Below, piece by piece: positions 26,043 through 34,844 of a stretch of 64,000 nucleotides of DNA. A model generated the notes under the pieces. That model saw only the letters and a list, made by a program, of their open reading frames with translations, did no database searches and had not been told where the DNA came from. Both the position numbers and the translations under genes were made by a program. Where the stretch lies: the NCBI RefSeq assembly GCF_017315705.1, contig NZ_JAFLRF010000013.1:103680-167679 (forward strand). Reading direction: 5' to 3'. The DNA is from Trinickia mobilis. Its GTDB lineage: Bacteria; Pseudomonadota; Gammaproteobacteria; Burkholderiales; Burkholderiaceae. Position 1 is the stretch's first letter; every line of letters begins with the position of its first letter.

Positions 26043-26858
26043 CTAAGCCTTGAACGCGGAAGCCAAGACACAGGGCATGGGAATCCGCAGTTCTCCTGTA
26101 TCGGTCCGGTACGCCTCTGCGTCGTGCGCGACGGCTTGTTCAATCAACTCCAGCGCGGCTGGAGTCTGAGCGTTTAGCAACGCGGCAAATCGAACGCCGC
26201 CGCGCATGACCGCGTGAAACGGTGTGTCCGGCGCACGAAGCACAAGGTTCTGCTCAACCTCCCGCACGTGCGGTTGGACGAATCCGGCGTCGAGCAATGC
26301 ACGCCGCGACTCCTCCCAATCACTGAACCGAAAGAAGGTCGCTACCGGCGGCAATGCCACATCGGTCGTCCCATGCTCCTTGATTGCCTTTAGCACCATA
26401 GCGAAGCCGACCGCCTTGTCCGGCGCCGCCAAGACCGTAAAGGCGATTCTGCCGCCAGGTTGCAACACCCGAAATACCTCCGCGAGCGCACGCTCAGGGT
26501 GCGCAAAATGCGGCATCCCGAAGCTGATGCCCACTGCGCCGAAGCTTCCATCTGGAAAGGGCAAATCCTCAGCGTCACCGATGCGGAACCCCAGTCCTGG
26601 AAAGACGCGTCGTGCCTTCTCGACCATCGCGAACGAGAAATCGACGCCTGCGACGTCCGCGCCGCGACGGGCGGCTGCGGCAGCGAGATAACCCGGCCCT
26701 GATGCGACGTCGAGAAAACGCGCGCCCCGACCAACCCGGAGCGCGTCGAGCATGGCCGGACTCGATTGAGTGGTCAAGTCACCGAAGTACTCGTGATAGG
26801 CCTGTGCGACCCGCTCCCAACCCTCGTGCTCAAATGCGCTGAAGTCGACCTGTCCCAT
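26043..26858 (-). CDS. Class I SAM-dependent methyltransferase (UbiE/Coq5-like)
   Basis: This 271-residue protein has motif I FLDVASGPGYLAAAAA, motif II-like VAGVDFSFAMVEKA, DAEDLPFPDGSFGAV and motif III-like RVLQPGGRIAFTV. The substrate domain is C-terminal and variable, so the methyl acceptor cannot be read. The ATG at 26858 (MGQVDFSAFEHEGWERV) with GGGGA upstream is chosen over the GTG/ATG at 26918. Confidence 0.88.
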   Translation of the reverse strand: MGQVDFSAFEHEGWERVAQAYHEYFGDLTTQSSPAMLDALRVGRGARFLDVASGPGYLAAAAARRGADVAGVDFSFAMVEKARRVFPGLGFRIGDAEDLPFPDGSFGAVGISFGMPHFAHPERALAEVFRVLQPGGRIAFTVLAAPDKAVGFAMVLKAIKEHGTTDVALPPVATFFRFSDWEESRRALLDAGFVQPHVREVEQNLVLRAPDTPFHAVMRGGVRFAALLNAQTPAALELIEQAVAHDAEAYRTDTGELRIPMPCVLASAFKA

Positions 26859-27229
26859 GTTTGTCCCCACTCGTTCGGCACCTTGGCGCGTTGGAGCGCA
26901 GGCCTTCATGTTCCTCATACAGGTGTTGGCTGTCTATTGAGGGAACAATCCAGACTGGCGACTGAAGCGCGAGTCACTTTGTGGTGCGGCGCACCAACAA
27001 TCGTCGGCCGAAGCTGCCGAACACACACTTTTGCACTAATCTTGTTTCTGTTGCTATCTCGCTGAAATGTATGCCAGGACCAGTATCTACCGCTATAGTT
27101 AAAGTGATTTCTTGGTTGTCGATGCAGCGCGGGAGAAACACGTTGTACATCCAAGGCAACCGGTACATGCACCGCATTTTGTCGGTCTGGCGAACGGGCT
27201 GCGAAAGTACCGGTGCACGGGAGCAGCAG
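26859..27229. other. 371-bp interval without a supportable gene
   Basis: It contains the divergent upstream regions of the methyltransferase and of the small gene at 27230. I see no conserved frame or clear promoter. Confidence 0.4.
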
Positions 27230-27505
27230 ATGAAAGGCACGAAGGCTCAGTCACTGCGGTACCAAGTCGAGAAATGGCTTGCCCCCACCACACCAGTGCA
27301 TGTGACCGCGTTTGGCCACACTCGCCTAGGCCGAGGGCGCTACGTGTGCGTAGAGACCTGGCAACCGACGGGTTTGCACGCGCTGTTCTTCTTCCAACAC
27401 GACGACGGTTACTGGCACGTCTTTCCGCCTGCGGCTGATTCAGCGCAACTGCGCGCGCAGCGCACGGGCACGCACAGCAGTTTAGTCGGGTCCGCCCAAG
27501 GCTAG
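27230..27505 (+). CDS. Hypothetical protein, 91 residues
   Basis: It begins MKGTKAQSLRYQVEKWLAP and contains VCVETWQPTGLHALFFFQHD, an Arg/Trp-rich small beta protein seen in Burkholderiaceae accessory DNA. GGAG sits 7 nt before the ATG. The frame is open from 26981, but that part lacks protein character. The last 4 bp overlap the end of the convergent H-NS gene. Confidence 0.6.
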   Translation: MKGTKAQSLRYQVEKWLAPTTPVHVTAFGHTRLGRGRYVCVETWQPTGLHALFFFQHDDGYWHVFPPAADSAQLRAQRTGTHSSLVGSAQG

Positions 27506-27954
27506 CCTGTCGCCCGCATCGTCTCTTTTTCGGTTGACCCGCGACTCACGCGACGCGCGGGCTTCGTCTGCGCACTCTTGCCAGCCGTGGTTCTCTCCGA
27601 AGTTGCGCCCTTGCCGGCAGCGTGCCTACTCGTCTGCTTGACCGGCGCTGCGCTGGCAGAACTCGCTATCAAGAAGAGGGTGCGGTCCTTCGCGGCCTTA
27701 ATCCAGGCGGGCGCCCGGCCATGCCCGGTCCACTCGGCGCCCGTTTTAGGGTTGCGATACTTCGGCATGCCGACCAAGGCTTTCTTCGCCTTAGCGCGCC
27801 TCCGGCGCCCGAAAATGTCTTTTTCTGTGAGTCCGTATTCGGCGACTTTCGCGCGAATCTCGTCAATAACCGCATGAACTTCGAGTGCCTTGGCTTGCTC
27901 TGCTTGACGAGCAAGTTCGGCCAATTGTGCCTTTAGTTCGTAATACGTGGTCAT
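27502..27954 (-). CDS. H-NS-family nucleoid protein (Bv3F type)
   Basis: This 150-residue protein has an N-terminal coiled-coil oligomerisation region (about 1-45) and the C-terminal DNA-binding motif YRNPKTGAEWTGHGRAPAWIK. The tail is basic and Ala/Thr/Lys-rich. Such proteins bind AT-rich or foreign DNA and silence it. A GAGGAGG lies 6 nt before the ATG. The 3' end overlaps the convergent gene by 4 bp. Confidence 0.88.
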   Translation of the reverse strand: MTTYYELKAQLAELARQAEQAKALEVHAVIDEIRAKVAEYGLTEKDIFGRRRRAKAKKALVGMPKYRNPKTGAEWTGHGRAPAWIKAAKDRTLFLIASSASAAPVKQTSRHAAGKGATSERTTAGKSAQTKPARRVSRGSTEKETMRATG

Positions 27955-28199
27955 TTGGCGCCTCCTCGTCTTCTTCAAGGGTCTTGCTCATAGAATAGTG
28001 CGACGGTGGACGACTTCAATGTGCAGGTTGACGAAAAGCATCGCCGAGAGAGAAAGACTTCGAAGCCCCTCACTATTGGCTGCGTGTCGTCAGCTTCGGG
28101 CGGAAAGAGAACCAAGCTCGACCAGGGCATGAATGTGTCGGCTCCATGGCGGTCGATACTTTGGAGGACGCGCCATTGGCGTTCCAGTTGAAGAGTGCT

Positions 28200-28571
28200 C
28201 TAAGAAACGACGCTGCCGTCGGCGCCATAGCGTTCGCAATCGTCGCCCTGCACTCGAGCGCTGAGCTTCTGCGCTATCTTCCACATCTTGGCGAGTATCT
28301 CGGCGTCGGGGTTCTTGACGACAATGTCGCCACCGCGAAAACTAAACCATGCCATGTTCCCGTTGGCTCCGTGACCCGAGTATGCCTTCCACACGGAGAG
28401 TCCTTCGCGTTCTACTCGAAGGATTGCGCCGCTGCCGACCTTTGCTTCGGCGTATCCGTCCAGGCGCATCTCTGTGTCAGATGCCACGAGAGCTTTCCAC
28501 TCCTCGAGATTGATTTGCGGCTCGTCATCGAACCAGTTCTCTTTGCGCGTAATGTGAATGTCGTATCCCAT
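28200..28571 (-). CDS. Hypothetical protein, 123 residues (MGYDIHITRKE family)
   Basis: The start MGYDIHITRKENWFDDE and the segment ISLEEW-like (INLEEWKALVASD) recur in small proteobacterial accessory proteins of unknown role. The middle (MAWFSFRGGDIVVKNPD) and the helical end suggest a compact alpha/beta fold. No catalytic motif is seen. Confidence 0.65.
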   Translation of the reverse strand: MGYDIHITRKENWFDDEPQINLEEWKALVASDTEMRLDGYAEAKVGSGAILRVEREGLSVWKAYSGHGANGNMAWFSFRGGDIVVKNPDAEILAKMWKIAQKLSARVQGDDCERYGADGSVVS

Positions 28572-28924
28572 AACCTAAACAAAGGTCATAACTCGTTGAT
28601 ATTAGGCTCTGATTCTTCGATTGGCGGATTATGACCGATAGCCGTGTTGACAACTACCGCCACGTTGAATCGCGACGGACGCTATTAGGCCCGGCTCGAA
28701 GCGTTACCGCATCATGCCAATACGAAGGCCCTAAAGGTTTCGTCGATGTATGCCGTTAAGCTGAAGAGCACATTCGGTTTTGGGCGGGGGTAGATGCATG
28801 CTGAGACGCGGTATTTGGGCACGAGCACCATCAAGCTCGACGACCATCAAGTACGCTCGCAACTGCTGGAGACGCGTTGTCCGCTATTATGTGAGCCTTT
28901 ATTACCCGCTTAGCCGGAGGCGTA
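28572..28924. other. 353-bp interval without a supportable gene
   Basis: It is AT-richer than its flanks and lies between a leftward gene and the rightward GGDEF gene, so promoters are expected here. No consensus promoter could be read. Confidence 0.4.
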
Positions 28925-30145
28925 TTGTCCTCGCGTCTTTCTCGCTCTGCGATTGCAGACCGCAATCGGTTCATTGCCCTCTACCTCGCGATGGCGATTG
29001 GGCTTGTGGTTGCGGCCGGCGCATTTCTGTACGAAGCTCGCATCGTTCTTCAGGACAACCTCCGCGACGAAGAAGCATTTGCCGTCCTCGGCTCAGCTAA
29101 CCGAGTATTGCATGACCTCGAAAGTGCCGAAACCGGTCAACGAGGGTATCTGCTAACAGGAAACGAAAGCTATTTGTCGCCATATCGTCAAGGCACTCAA
29201 GATTTGGACGATACCGTCTTGCGTCTGCAACAGGTCGTGGTCGGCGACGAACATTCGCTTGAACTGGTGCGCCGCATCGAGCATACGAAGAACGACAAGG
29301 TCACAGAACTGGCTCGCACTATCGAGCTGGTTCGTGTTGGCAATCGGCCGGCCGCTATCGCACTCGTACAAACCAACGAGGGCAAACAGGATATGGATAG
29401 CTTGCGCGGCGACCTTAACCAGTTGTTGGCCGATTGGCGTGCCAAGCGCGGCGCGGCGACGCGCGACGCGCACGAGCGGCTGGTATTTGGTACTGCGGCG
29501 TTGGCAGTCGTCGCACTATTGACGTGCTGTCTGATGGTCTACACGCTCTTCATTCAGCGGCGTGCCTTCGCCAGAGTTCACGCCTATTCTGCGGTCCTTG
29601 ACCAGCAGGCAGCGCAAGACTCACTGACCGGTTTGCCGAATCGCCGCAAACTTCTGTCAGCTATCGATGCGCTGGCCTCTGCCCCCAGAGATGAGTCCCG
29701 GAAAATTGGCCTCTTTTATCTAGACATCGATGGCTTCAAAAGCGTCAATGATGCCTTGGGCCATAGTGCCGGAGATGCGTTGCTGCGCCGGCTTGCTGAC
29801 TCTCTTGCTGCGGCAAGCAGGAGCAGCGACACCTTGGCCCGCGTAGGCGGCGACGAGTTTGTCATCCTCGCCCTCGATTGTGGCGACGACGAACAGTTGC
29901 GAGAACTGGCGCTTCGCCTGATTTCGAGGGTGCGCACAGTCGGGGAAACCGAGTATGGCGGGCGGTTTCCGATTGGCGTCAGCATCGGCATCGCGACCTA
30001 TCCAGATAGAGTTGAGTCAATCGAGAAATTGCTCGATGTCGCCGATGCGGCGATGTACGTCGCTAAACGAAGCGGTCGGGCCACGTATAGTTTTGGAGAA
30101 TCCCCCGGAGGGGGGCCGTCAAACGTTGTGCGGCTAACGAGATAA
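28925..30145 (+). CDS. Membrane diguanylate cyclase (CHASE3-GGDEF)
   Basis: This 406-residue protein has an N-terminal membrane helix (FIALYLAMAIGLVVAAGAFL), a CHASE3 sensor (about 40-180, including ESAETGQRGYLLTG), a second membrane helix (about 187-212) and a cytoplasmic GGDEF domain (about 225-390). The active motif VGGDEFVIL is intact, so it should make cyclic di-GMP. The start is TTG at 28925 with GGAGG 5 nt upstream. No phosphodiesterase is adjacent. Confidence 0.92.
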   Translation: MSSRLSRSAIADRNRFIALYLAMAIGLVVAAGAFLYEARIVLQDNLRDEEAFAVLGSANRVLHDLESAETGQRGYLLTGNESYLSPYRQGTQDLDDTVLRLQQVVVGDEHSLELVRRIEHTKNDKVTELARTIELVRVGNRPAAIALVQTNEGKQDMDSLRGDLNQLLADWRAKRGAATRDAHERLVFGTAALAVVALLTCCLMVYTLFIQRRAFARVHAYSAVLDQQAAQDSLTGLPNRRKLLSAIDALASAPRDESRKIGLFYLDIDGFKSVNDALGHSAGDALLRRLADSLAAASRSSDTLARVGGDEFVILALDCGDDEQLRELALRLISRVRTVGETEYGGRFPIGVSIGIATYPDRVESIEKLLDVADAAMYVAKRSGRATYSFGESPGGGPSNVVRLTR

Positions 30146-30211
30146 CAACCTTCTAGCTCTAAAGCGCGCTCCGTGGCATAGTGCGTCCAATTCGCACTTC
30201 GGGAGATAGAC

Positions 30212-31210
30212 ATGGCGACTTTGGAAGCAATCCAAAAGAAAATCAAAAGTCTTCAGGCTCAAGCAGAGGCTATTGCGGCAAAGCAATCTTCCGGAGTCCT
30301 GGACCGCATCCGTGACCTCATGAGCCAGCACGGTCTAACCGTCGCCGACATCGATGCGCATCTCAAAGGCGCCAAACGCGGTCTCAAACTCTCTGCCCCG
30401 CGTGCCGGCAATGGCAGTCCGTTGACGGCGGCTGAGAAGGGAAAGTTGCCTCCAAAATACCTGAACCCAAAAACCGGTGAAACTTGGAGCGGTCATGCTC
30501 GTCCGCCAGCATGGATTAAGGATGTAAAGGATAGGTCGAAGTTCTCAATTGCCGGTAACGTTGAACAGCCGGCAAAACACGCAAGCAAAGTCACGAGGAA
30601 GGGCAACTATGTGCGCGGCGCGCAACCTCCGATGTATCGCAATCCAGAAACCGGCGCGGAATGGAGCGGTCGCGGCCGCGCGCCTGCATGGATTGCTGAG
30701 GCCAAGGACCGCAGTAGGTTCCTGATTGCGCGCGGCACTGCAGCGACTGTCGCGGCGAGCGTGGGTGCTGTCAGCAAGGCAAAGACTGCGGTCAAAAAGA
30801 CATCGGCGGTAGCTGGCGCAACTGCTCACAAGGGGCAGCGCAAGGGACCGCAGCCGGCGAACCCGAAATCCGGTGCGACTTGGAGCGGACGTGGCCCAGC
30901 TCCGGCATGGCTTGCTGGTGTCAAGGACCGGTCGAAGTTTTTGATTGGTAACGCCAGTGCGGTCGCGTCCGACGCGGGCAGTGCGAGCAAGGCGAAGCCT
31001 GCGGCCAAAAAGGCTGTTGTGAAGAAGGCCGCCGCAAAGACAGTGAAGGCGAGCTTGGCGCCGGCGGCGAAGAAAGCTGCTGCGAAAAAGGCCTTGAGCG
31101 CAACGGCGCCCGCTAAGAAAGCGACTGCAAAGAAGGTGTCGCCGGCTGCGAAAGCAGTAGTGACCGCTTTGCCGGCTCCAGTCGAGTCTGGCGCCGCCCC
31201 GACGGCCTAA
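30212..31210 (+). CDS. Multivalent H-NS-family protein with three DNA-binding motifs and a histone H1-like tail
   Basis: This 332-residue protein is far longer than usual H-NS (about 95-150 residues). The N-terminus is a coiled-coil oligomerisation region (about 1-50). Three H-NS DNA-binding motifs follow: YLNPKTGETWSGHARPPAWI near residue 82, YRNPETGAEWSGRGRAPAWI near 141, and ANPKSGATWSGRGPAPAWL near 210. The last about 90 residues are Lys/Ala repeats (AAKKAAAKKALSATAPAKKA) like the tail of histone H1. Tail and repeats suggest multivalent DNA bridging. The start ATG has GGGAGATAG upstream. Confidence 0.9.
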   Translation: MATLEAIQKKIKSLQAQAEAIAAKQSSGVLDRIRDLMSQHGLTVADIDAHLKGAKRGLKLSAPRAGNGSPLTAAEKGKLPPKYLNPKTGETWSGHARPPAWIKDVKDRSKFSIAGNVEQPAKHASKVTRKGNYVRGAQPPMYRNPETGAEWSGRGRAPAWIAEAKDRSRFLIARGTAATVAASVGAVSKAKTAVKKTSAVAGATAHKGQRKGPQPANPKSGATWSGRGPAPAWLAGVKDRSKFLIGNASAVASDAGSASKAKPAAKKAVVKKAAAKTVKASLAPAAKKAAAKKALSATAPAKKATAKKVSPAAKAVVTALPAPVESGAAPTA

Positions 31211-31225
31211 AGATAGCCGTCAGCT

Positions 31226-31260
31226 GCCCGGTGGAACAGCGACTCCCGGTTCCACCGGGC
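31226..31260 (+). terminator. Perfect 12-bp hairpin after the multivalent H-NS gene
   Basis: GCCCGGTGGAAC (31226-31237) pairs with GTTCCACCGGGC (31249-31260) across an 11-nt loop, 16 bp after the stop codon. The T-run is poor, so termination may be Rho-assisted or the hairpin may protect the mRNA end. Confidence 0.7.
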
Positions 31261-31556
31261 ACACCAAGCCCGCGACGTTTTATTGAGAGCTTGAGCGCAA
31301 TCAGCGACAGGACGCTGACTACCAGCCGCGCTGTCGCCGCGCCGACGACACGCGCGGCCATAAGCCGCGAAAGCTTTTGAGTCCGCTGTGCCCTGGCCAT
31401 CATTGGTTGACGGTGTAATTTACTCGTCGCGAGAGCCTGTTAAACACCAAGTCGAAAATATTCGCTTCCTATTCTGATATCGAGAGCCACGCTTTCGCGG
31501 TAAGAGCAAACTGGCGCAAGGTATGGTCCTCGACTACGGCGAAAGCTTTCTGTCTT

Positions 31557-33869
31557 TCAATTGGCCCCAACAAAACTTGATTCCGCCTCCGTCGGCCGTC
31601 TGAACAGCGTAATTGCCGAGTACGGATAGTGACCTTGGTCAACGTTTACACCGAAAACGAGGCACAACTCAACGTGCGATTCATCGAACGTTCTAAGTGC
31701 GAGGTTCTCCATGGCTTCGTGCCGCTCCGGGGCATCAATTTTCCTGTATGCGTACATCGCTAAGGCAGATTTTCTGAAGACTTGAGGGACAGCTACGACA
31801 CTGGTCGCGTCGCTTTCTTTGTAACCGCGCTTCTTAACGTTCTTATAGATGCGTCTTAACATTCGCTCCATCTGCTCCTGCTCTTCGTGCCCGAAATTAA
31901 GGACAATGCATGCCGCCTCTGACCAACCGGGGAACCGCCGCCGTTCAAAGGCAGCGATAATGTCGAACCAAAAGCGCGTCACCTTGGCTTTTGGTTTTTG
32001 CGGTGCCAACCCCGCTTCCAACTGGCTATAGTACAAGTCAATGTTGCTCGACAAGCCTGAAATGGAAAGTGCGGTGCCATTTATTTCAGCGTCCCCGATG
32101 TTGAATCCAGTCGCCAGGTACAAGCCGAGCAGGTCAAGTTCATCCCCAAAGTGAAGAAGAGTTTGGTGAAGCTCGAGTCGACGCTTCAAGTAGTGAATCT
32201 TTTGCGCTTCCGTATCGAGAATGTCAAATACGGCTGCCAAATCGGAGACCAGCATGCATGGCGCAACAGGATGGTCTTCCGGTATCCACCCAGCACGCTT
32301 CACAAGCGAGAGGTTTGACTGTAGTACGGCGAAGTCCTCCAGCGTCACCGATAGGCGCAATAAGGTACTCACGCCATCCAGCGAGATGGGAAATTCTGGC
32401 ACTAACATGTCGCGTTTCGACACGTCGTCAAGCGCAGTCTGAAGACGAATTTGCAATCGGAGCGACTGCTCCGACGGAGCCAACATCAAGTCTCGAACGT
32501 GTCTTCGAGCCCTATCTGGTGCGCCGCGCAATGCTTGCGGAGTCACGCTGCCTGATTTCGCCTCAATCAAGAAGAGATGGGAGTCGACGCGGACTATAAG
32601 GTCGTTCTCATAGGTGTTCTCGCCTTCAGACCATTTATAGCTACGAGCAACCTCCGCGTCACTGAAGGCTGACCGGAACAGACGTTCAATCTCATCTTCG
32701 AGGAAGCCGGCTTTTTCGCGTTCGAATTTCCTCAGAATTTTCTCGTGTCCGCCAAGCAGGTGCCGGATTATTGCAAAAAAATAGCCAGTAAACAGCGGAG
32801 ACATGAAGCAATAGAAGCGCTCGTCATCCACCTGAACCAAAGGCTTACACCATACGGGATTGTCCAGAAGGACGTGTCCGGAATTTGCGCTGGCCAAATC
32901 GCCAAACCGATGCCCTAGGTTACGGAGAACTGCGTGTACTGAACCAATTTCGAGTCCCAGTTCATCGCTAACCTCGCTACAGGAAAATTCGAAGATTCGT
33001 GGTAGGAGACCATCGGCATAGGCTAGCATCATCAGTGCGGCCTGCTGCTTGGTGTAGCCGAGTCGCTTTAATTCGGAAGCGACTCGGTTCGGGTCATTCA
33101 GCAGCTCCGGGAATTCGTGATGGTACGCATCGACCAAGGCCTCGAGCGTCTTCCTCTTCCGCGTTGTTGACAACCTACGCAGGTGTTCCCGAGCGCGTGT
33201 CTCGGTCCTTCTCCGAAACAGGTCAAAAAGTGCGACCAGTTGACTCGCCGGGATGCCTATGTGCGAAGCAAACTCCGGCTCCAATCTGGCGAGAATCCTT
33301 GTGCAGAGGTCGATGGCTTGCTGAAAATAGGTCCAATTGCGTACGGCCTGCGTGTGGACTCGCAAATGCTGCTGCAACATTAGTACAGCGCGAGCCTCGT
33401 CCGAAAGTCCCTCGGTACTCTGAGCGAAACTCATGGAATTGAAGGATTTCGTCAGCTCGGTCAGCAGTTCGAATTGCCGTTGAATTGACTGCGGAGATGG
33501 ACTCTGTTGTTCAGCATCCTCCCGGCGGCGTTGAAGTAAGAAGGCTTGCGCCAATTCAACGTGAGATTGGCTGAACCCACTTTCAGCCTGCCATGCAAGG
33601 CCCTTCTTTGCAGAACCGAAAGTTCCGTAGAACGCGAGTGTGGCCAGGATGCCAACCGGGTCACCGACGTCCAACGCCTCCCGAACTTCGTTAAGGAGTT
33701 TGGGGAAATCGTCGACGGATGCCCTCCCTCGAGTCTGTAGAGCGGCCACTACGTCGTCGCGCGCGATACCGCGAAAAAGACTTGAGACCGAGATGAAGGA
33801 CGCGCCGTCGTCTGGCGCTGGCCTATTCAATGGGCGCCGTTTCTTTTGGCGATGCTTGCTTTTTGCCAT
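31557..33869 (-). CDS. Uncharacterised 770-residue protein with a PD-(D/E)XK-like nuclease signature
   Basis: The first 20 residues are very basic (MAKSKHRQKKRRPLNRP). A long helical region follows. In the middle, E395 (EDEIERLF), then ENDLIVRVDSHLFLIEAKSG places D423, E436 and K438 in the spacing of a PD-(D/E)XK nuclease (beta strand-D...ExK). The C-terminal 300 residues are helical with no recognised motif. The ATG at 33869 is used; a TTG seven codons upstream is possible. It is divergent from the large NERD-kinase-helicase gene. A role as nuclease effector of the island is inferred. Confidence 0.75.
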   Translation of the reverse strand: MAKSKHRQKKRRPLNRPAPDDGASFISVSSLFRGIARDDVVAALQTRGRASVDDFPKLLNEVREALDVGDPVGILATLAFYGTFGSAKKGLAWQAESGFSQSHVELAQAFLLQRRREDAEQQSPSPQSIQRQFELLTELTKSFNSMSFAQSTEGLSDEARAVLMLQQHLRVHTQAVRNWTYFQQAIDLCTRILARLEPEFASHIGIPASQLVALFDLFRRRTETRAREHLRRLSTTRKRKTLEALVDAYHHEFPELLNDPNRVASELKRLGYTKQQAALMMLAYADGLLPRIFEFSCSEVSDELGLEIGSVHAVLRNLGHRFGDLASANSGHVLLDNPVWCKPLVQVDDERFYCFMSPLFTGYFFAIIRHLLGGHEKILRKFEREKAGFLEDEIERLFRSAFSDAEVARSYKWSEGENTYENDLIVRVDSHLFLIEAKSGSVTPQALRGAPDRARRHVRDLMLAPSEQSLRLQIRLQTALDDVSKRDMLVPEFPISLDGVSTLLRLSVTLEDFAVLQSNLSLVKRAGWIPEDHPVAPCMLVSDLAAVFDILDTEAQKIHYLKRRLELHQTLLHFGDELDLLGLYLATGFNIGDAEINGTALSISGLSSNIDLYYSQLEAGLAPQKPKAKVTRFWFDIIAAFERRRFPGWSEAACIVLNFGHEEQEQMERMLRRIYKNVKKRGYKESDATSVVAVPQVFRKSALAMYAYRKIDAPERHEAMENLALRTFDESHVELCLVFGVNVDQGHYPYSAITLFRRPTEAESSFVGAN

Positions 33870-34844
33870 AAATTCACCAAGTCGCAACTGTAAGGAGACG
33901 CGGTCAGTTCGAGCGTGGAATGGTGTTCACGGTGCATTGATGCAGATTGCTAAGTCGGCAGACTGCATGTGGTAGTAGCTTCACGGGAGCCTTACGTCTG
34001 CATCGCTTCCAGGCATCTGAGCAAACCACACTTGTAATGCCTAACAGTGGCTGGCCTCATAAAATTTCGTAATATTTACGTAATTTAGAGCATGCTGTTT
34101 TCGAAAGGATTTCTCGGTTGTACTGGCTGAGGAACATGTTTTTTGAATTCCATAGGTCGGACGCTCTCGACGCTGACCGACGCAGTATGCTTGATGAACA
34201 GGTTTGTCCGAAGCGCACGTCGTCAATAGATGCGGCCGCTCCCATTCGCCATTCCTCAAAAAAATTATGAGACTATCTCGTCGAGGCGCCACCGCCGAAA
34301 AGCAGTTCGAGACCGCATTGGGCGAGGAGGTTGCTATTTATGGCCCTTTTCGGCCGTTTGGAATCCGGCGGTCGGCAGCAAAATCAGAATAGAGAGAGCG
34401 AAATCGGCAAAGCCGATTTGGGGGCCAGATGGACAACATTATGGTCGAGCCGGCAGATGCGCCGGAGGAGTCGCGCTATGTGCGGATTCTAGCCGCGCTC
34501 GCCGGCAAAGCTAACCTAGCCGATTTTCGGAAGGCCGTGCCGGTCGCGCGAGAGTTTTCGCCGCTTAATGAGACCGACGCAGACGTCAAAGAGCCTCCGC
34601 TTGCGGCTACCGCCGTACCTTCCTTTCAAAATCCAAAGACTGGCTGTATCGATAATCTCGGCGCGGAACAGACTGTCTGTCTCAGCGTACACGAGCTATC
34701 ACTTGGCTGTGCATCGCACGGGCATCCACCAGCACGACCTCCTGCTGAACGTGAGCCGCATGACGCCCGCGACTTCGACCGGAAAAGTACTCAAGATTCG
34801 TTAGTGAGTCGTTCACGAAAAAATATTTAGACCCTCTTCGAACT
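33870..34844. other. 975-bp region between divergent island genes
   Basis: No frame here reads convincingly as protein, although one of 133 codons (34429-34830) is open. The first half is AT-rich (for example around 34040-34130). A perfect 8-bp dyad AAATCGGC/GCCGATTT with a 3-nt loop lies at 34401-34419. The region may hold the island's promoters, a small RNA or a decayed gene. Confidence 0.5.

Noticed and set aside
31113-31403. 96-codon minus-strand frame at the end of the H-NS gene
   Set aside because: Half of it is antisense to the Lys/Ala tail, and it spans the hairpin at 31226-31260.
34429-34830. 133-codon frame upstream of the giant island gene
   Set aside because: Its composition is unlike protein, it has no domain, and there are competing frames of equal length. 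It was kept only as part of the gene-free region.
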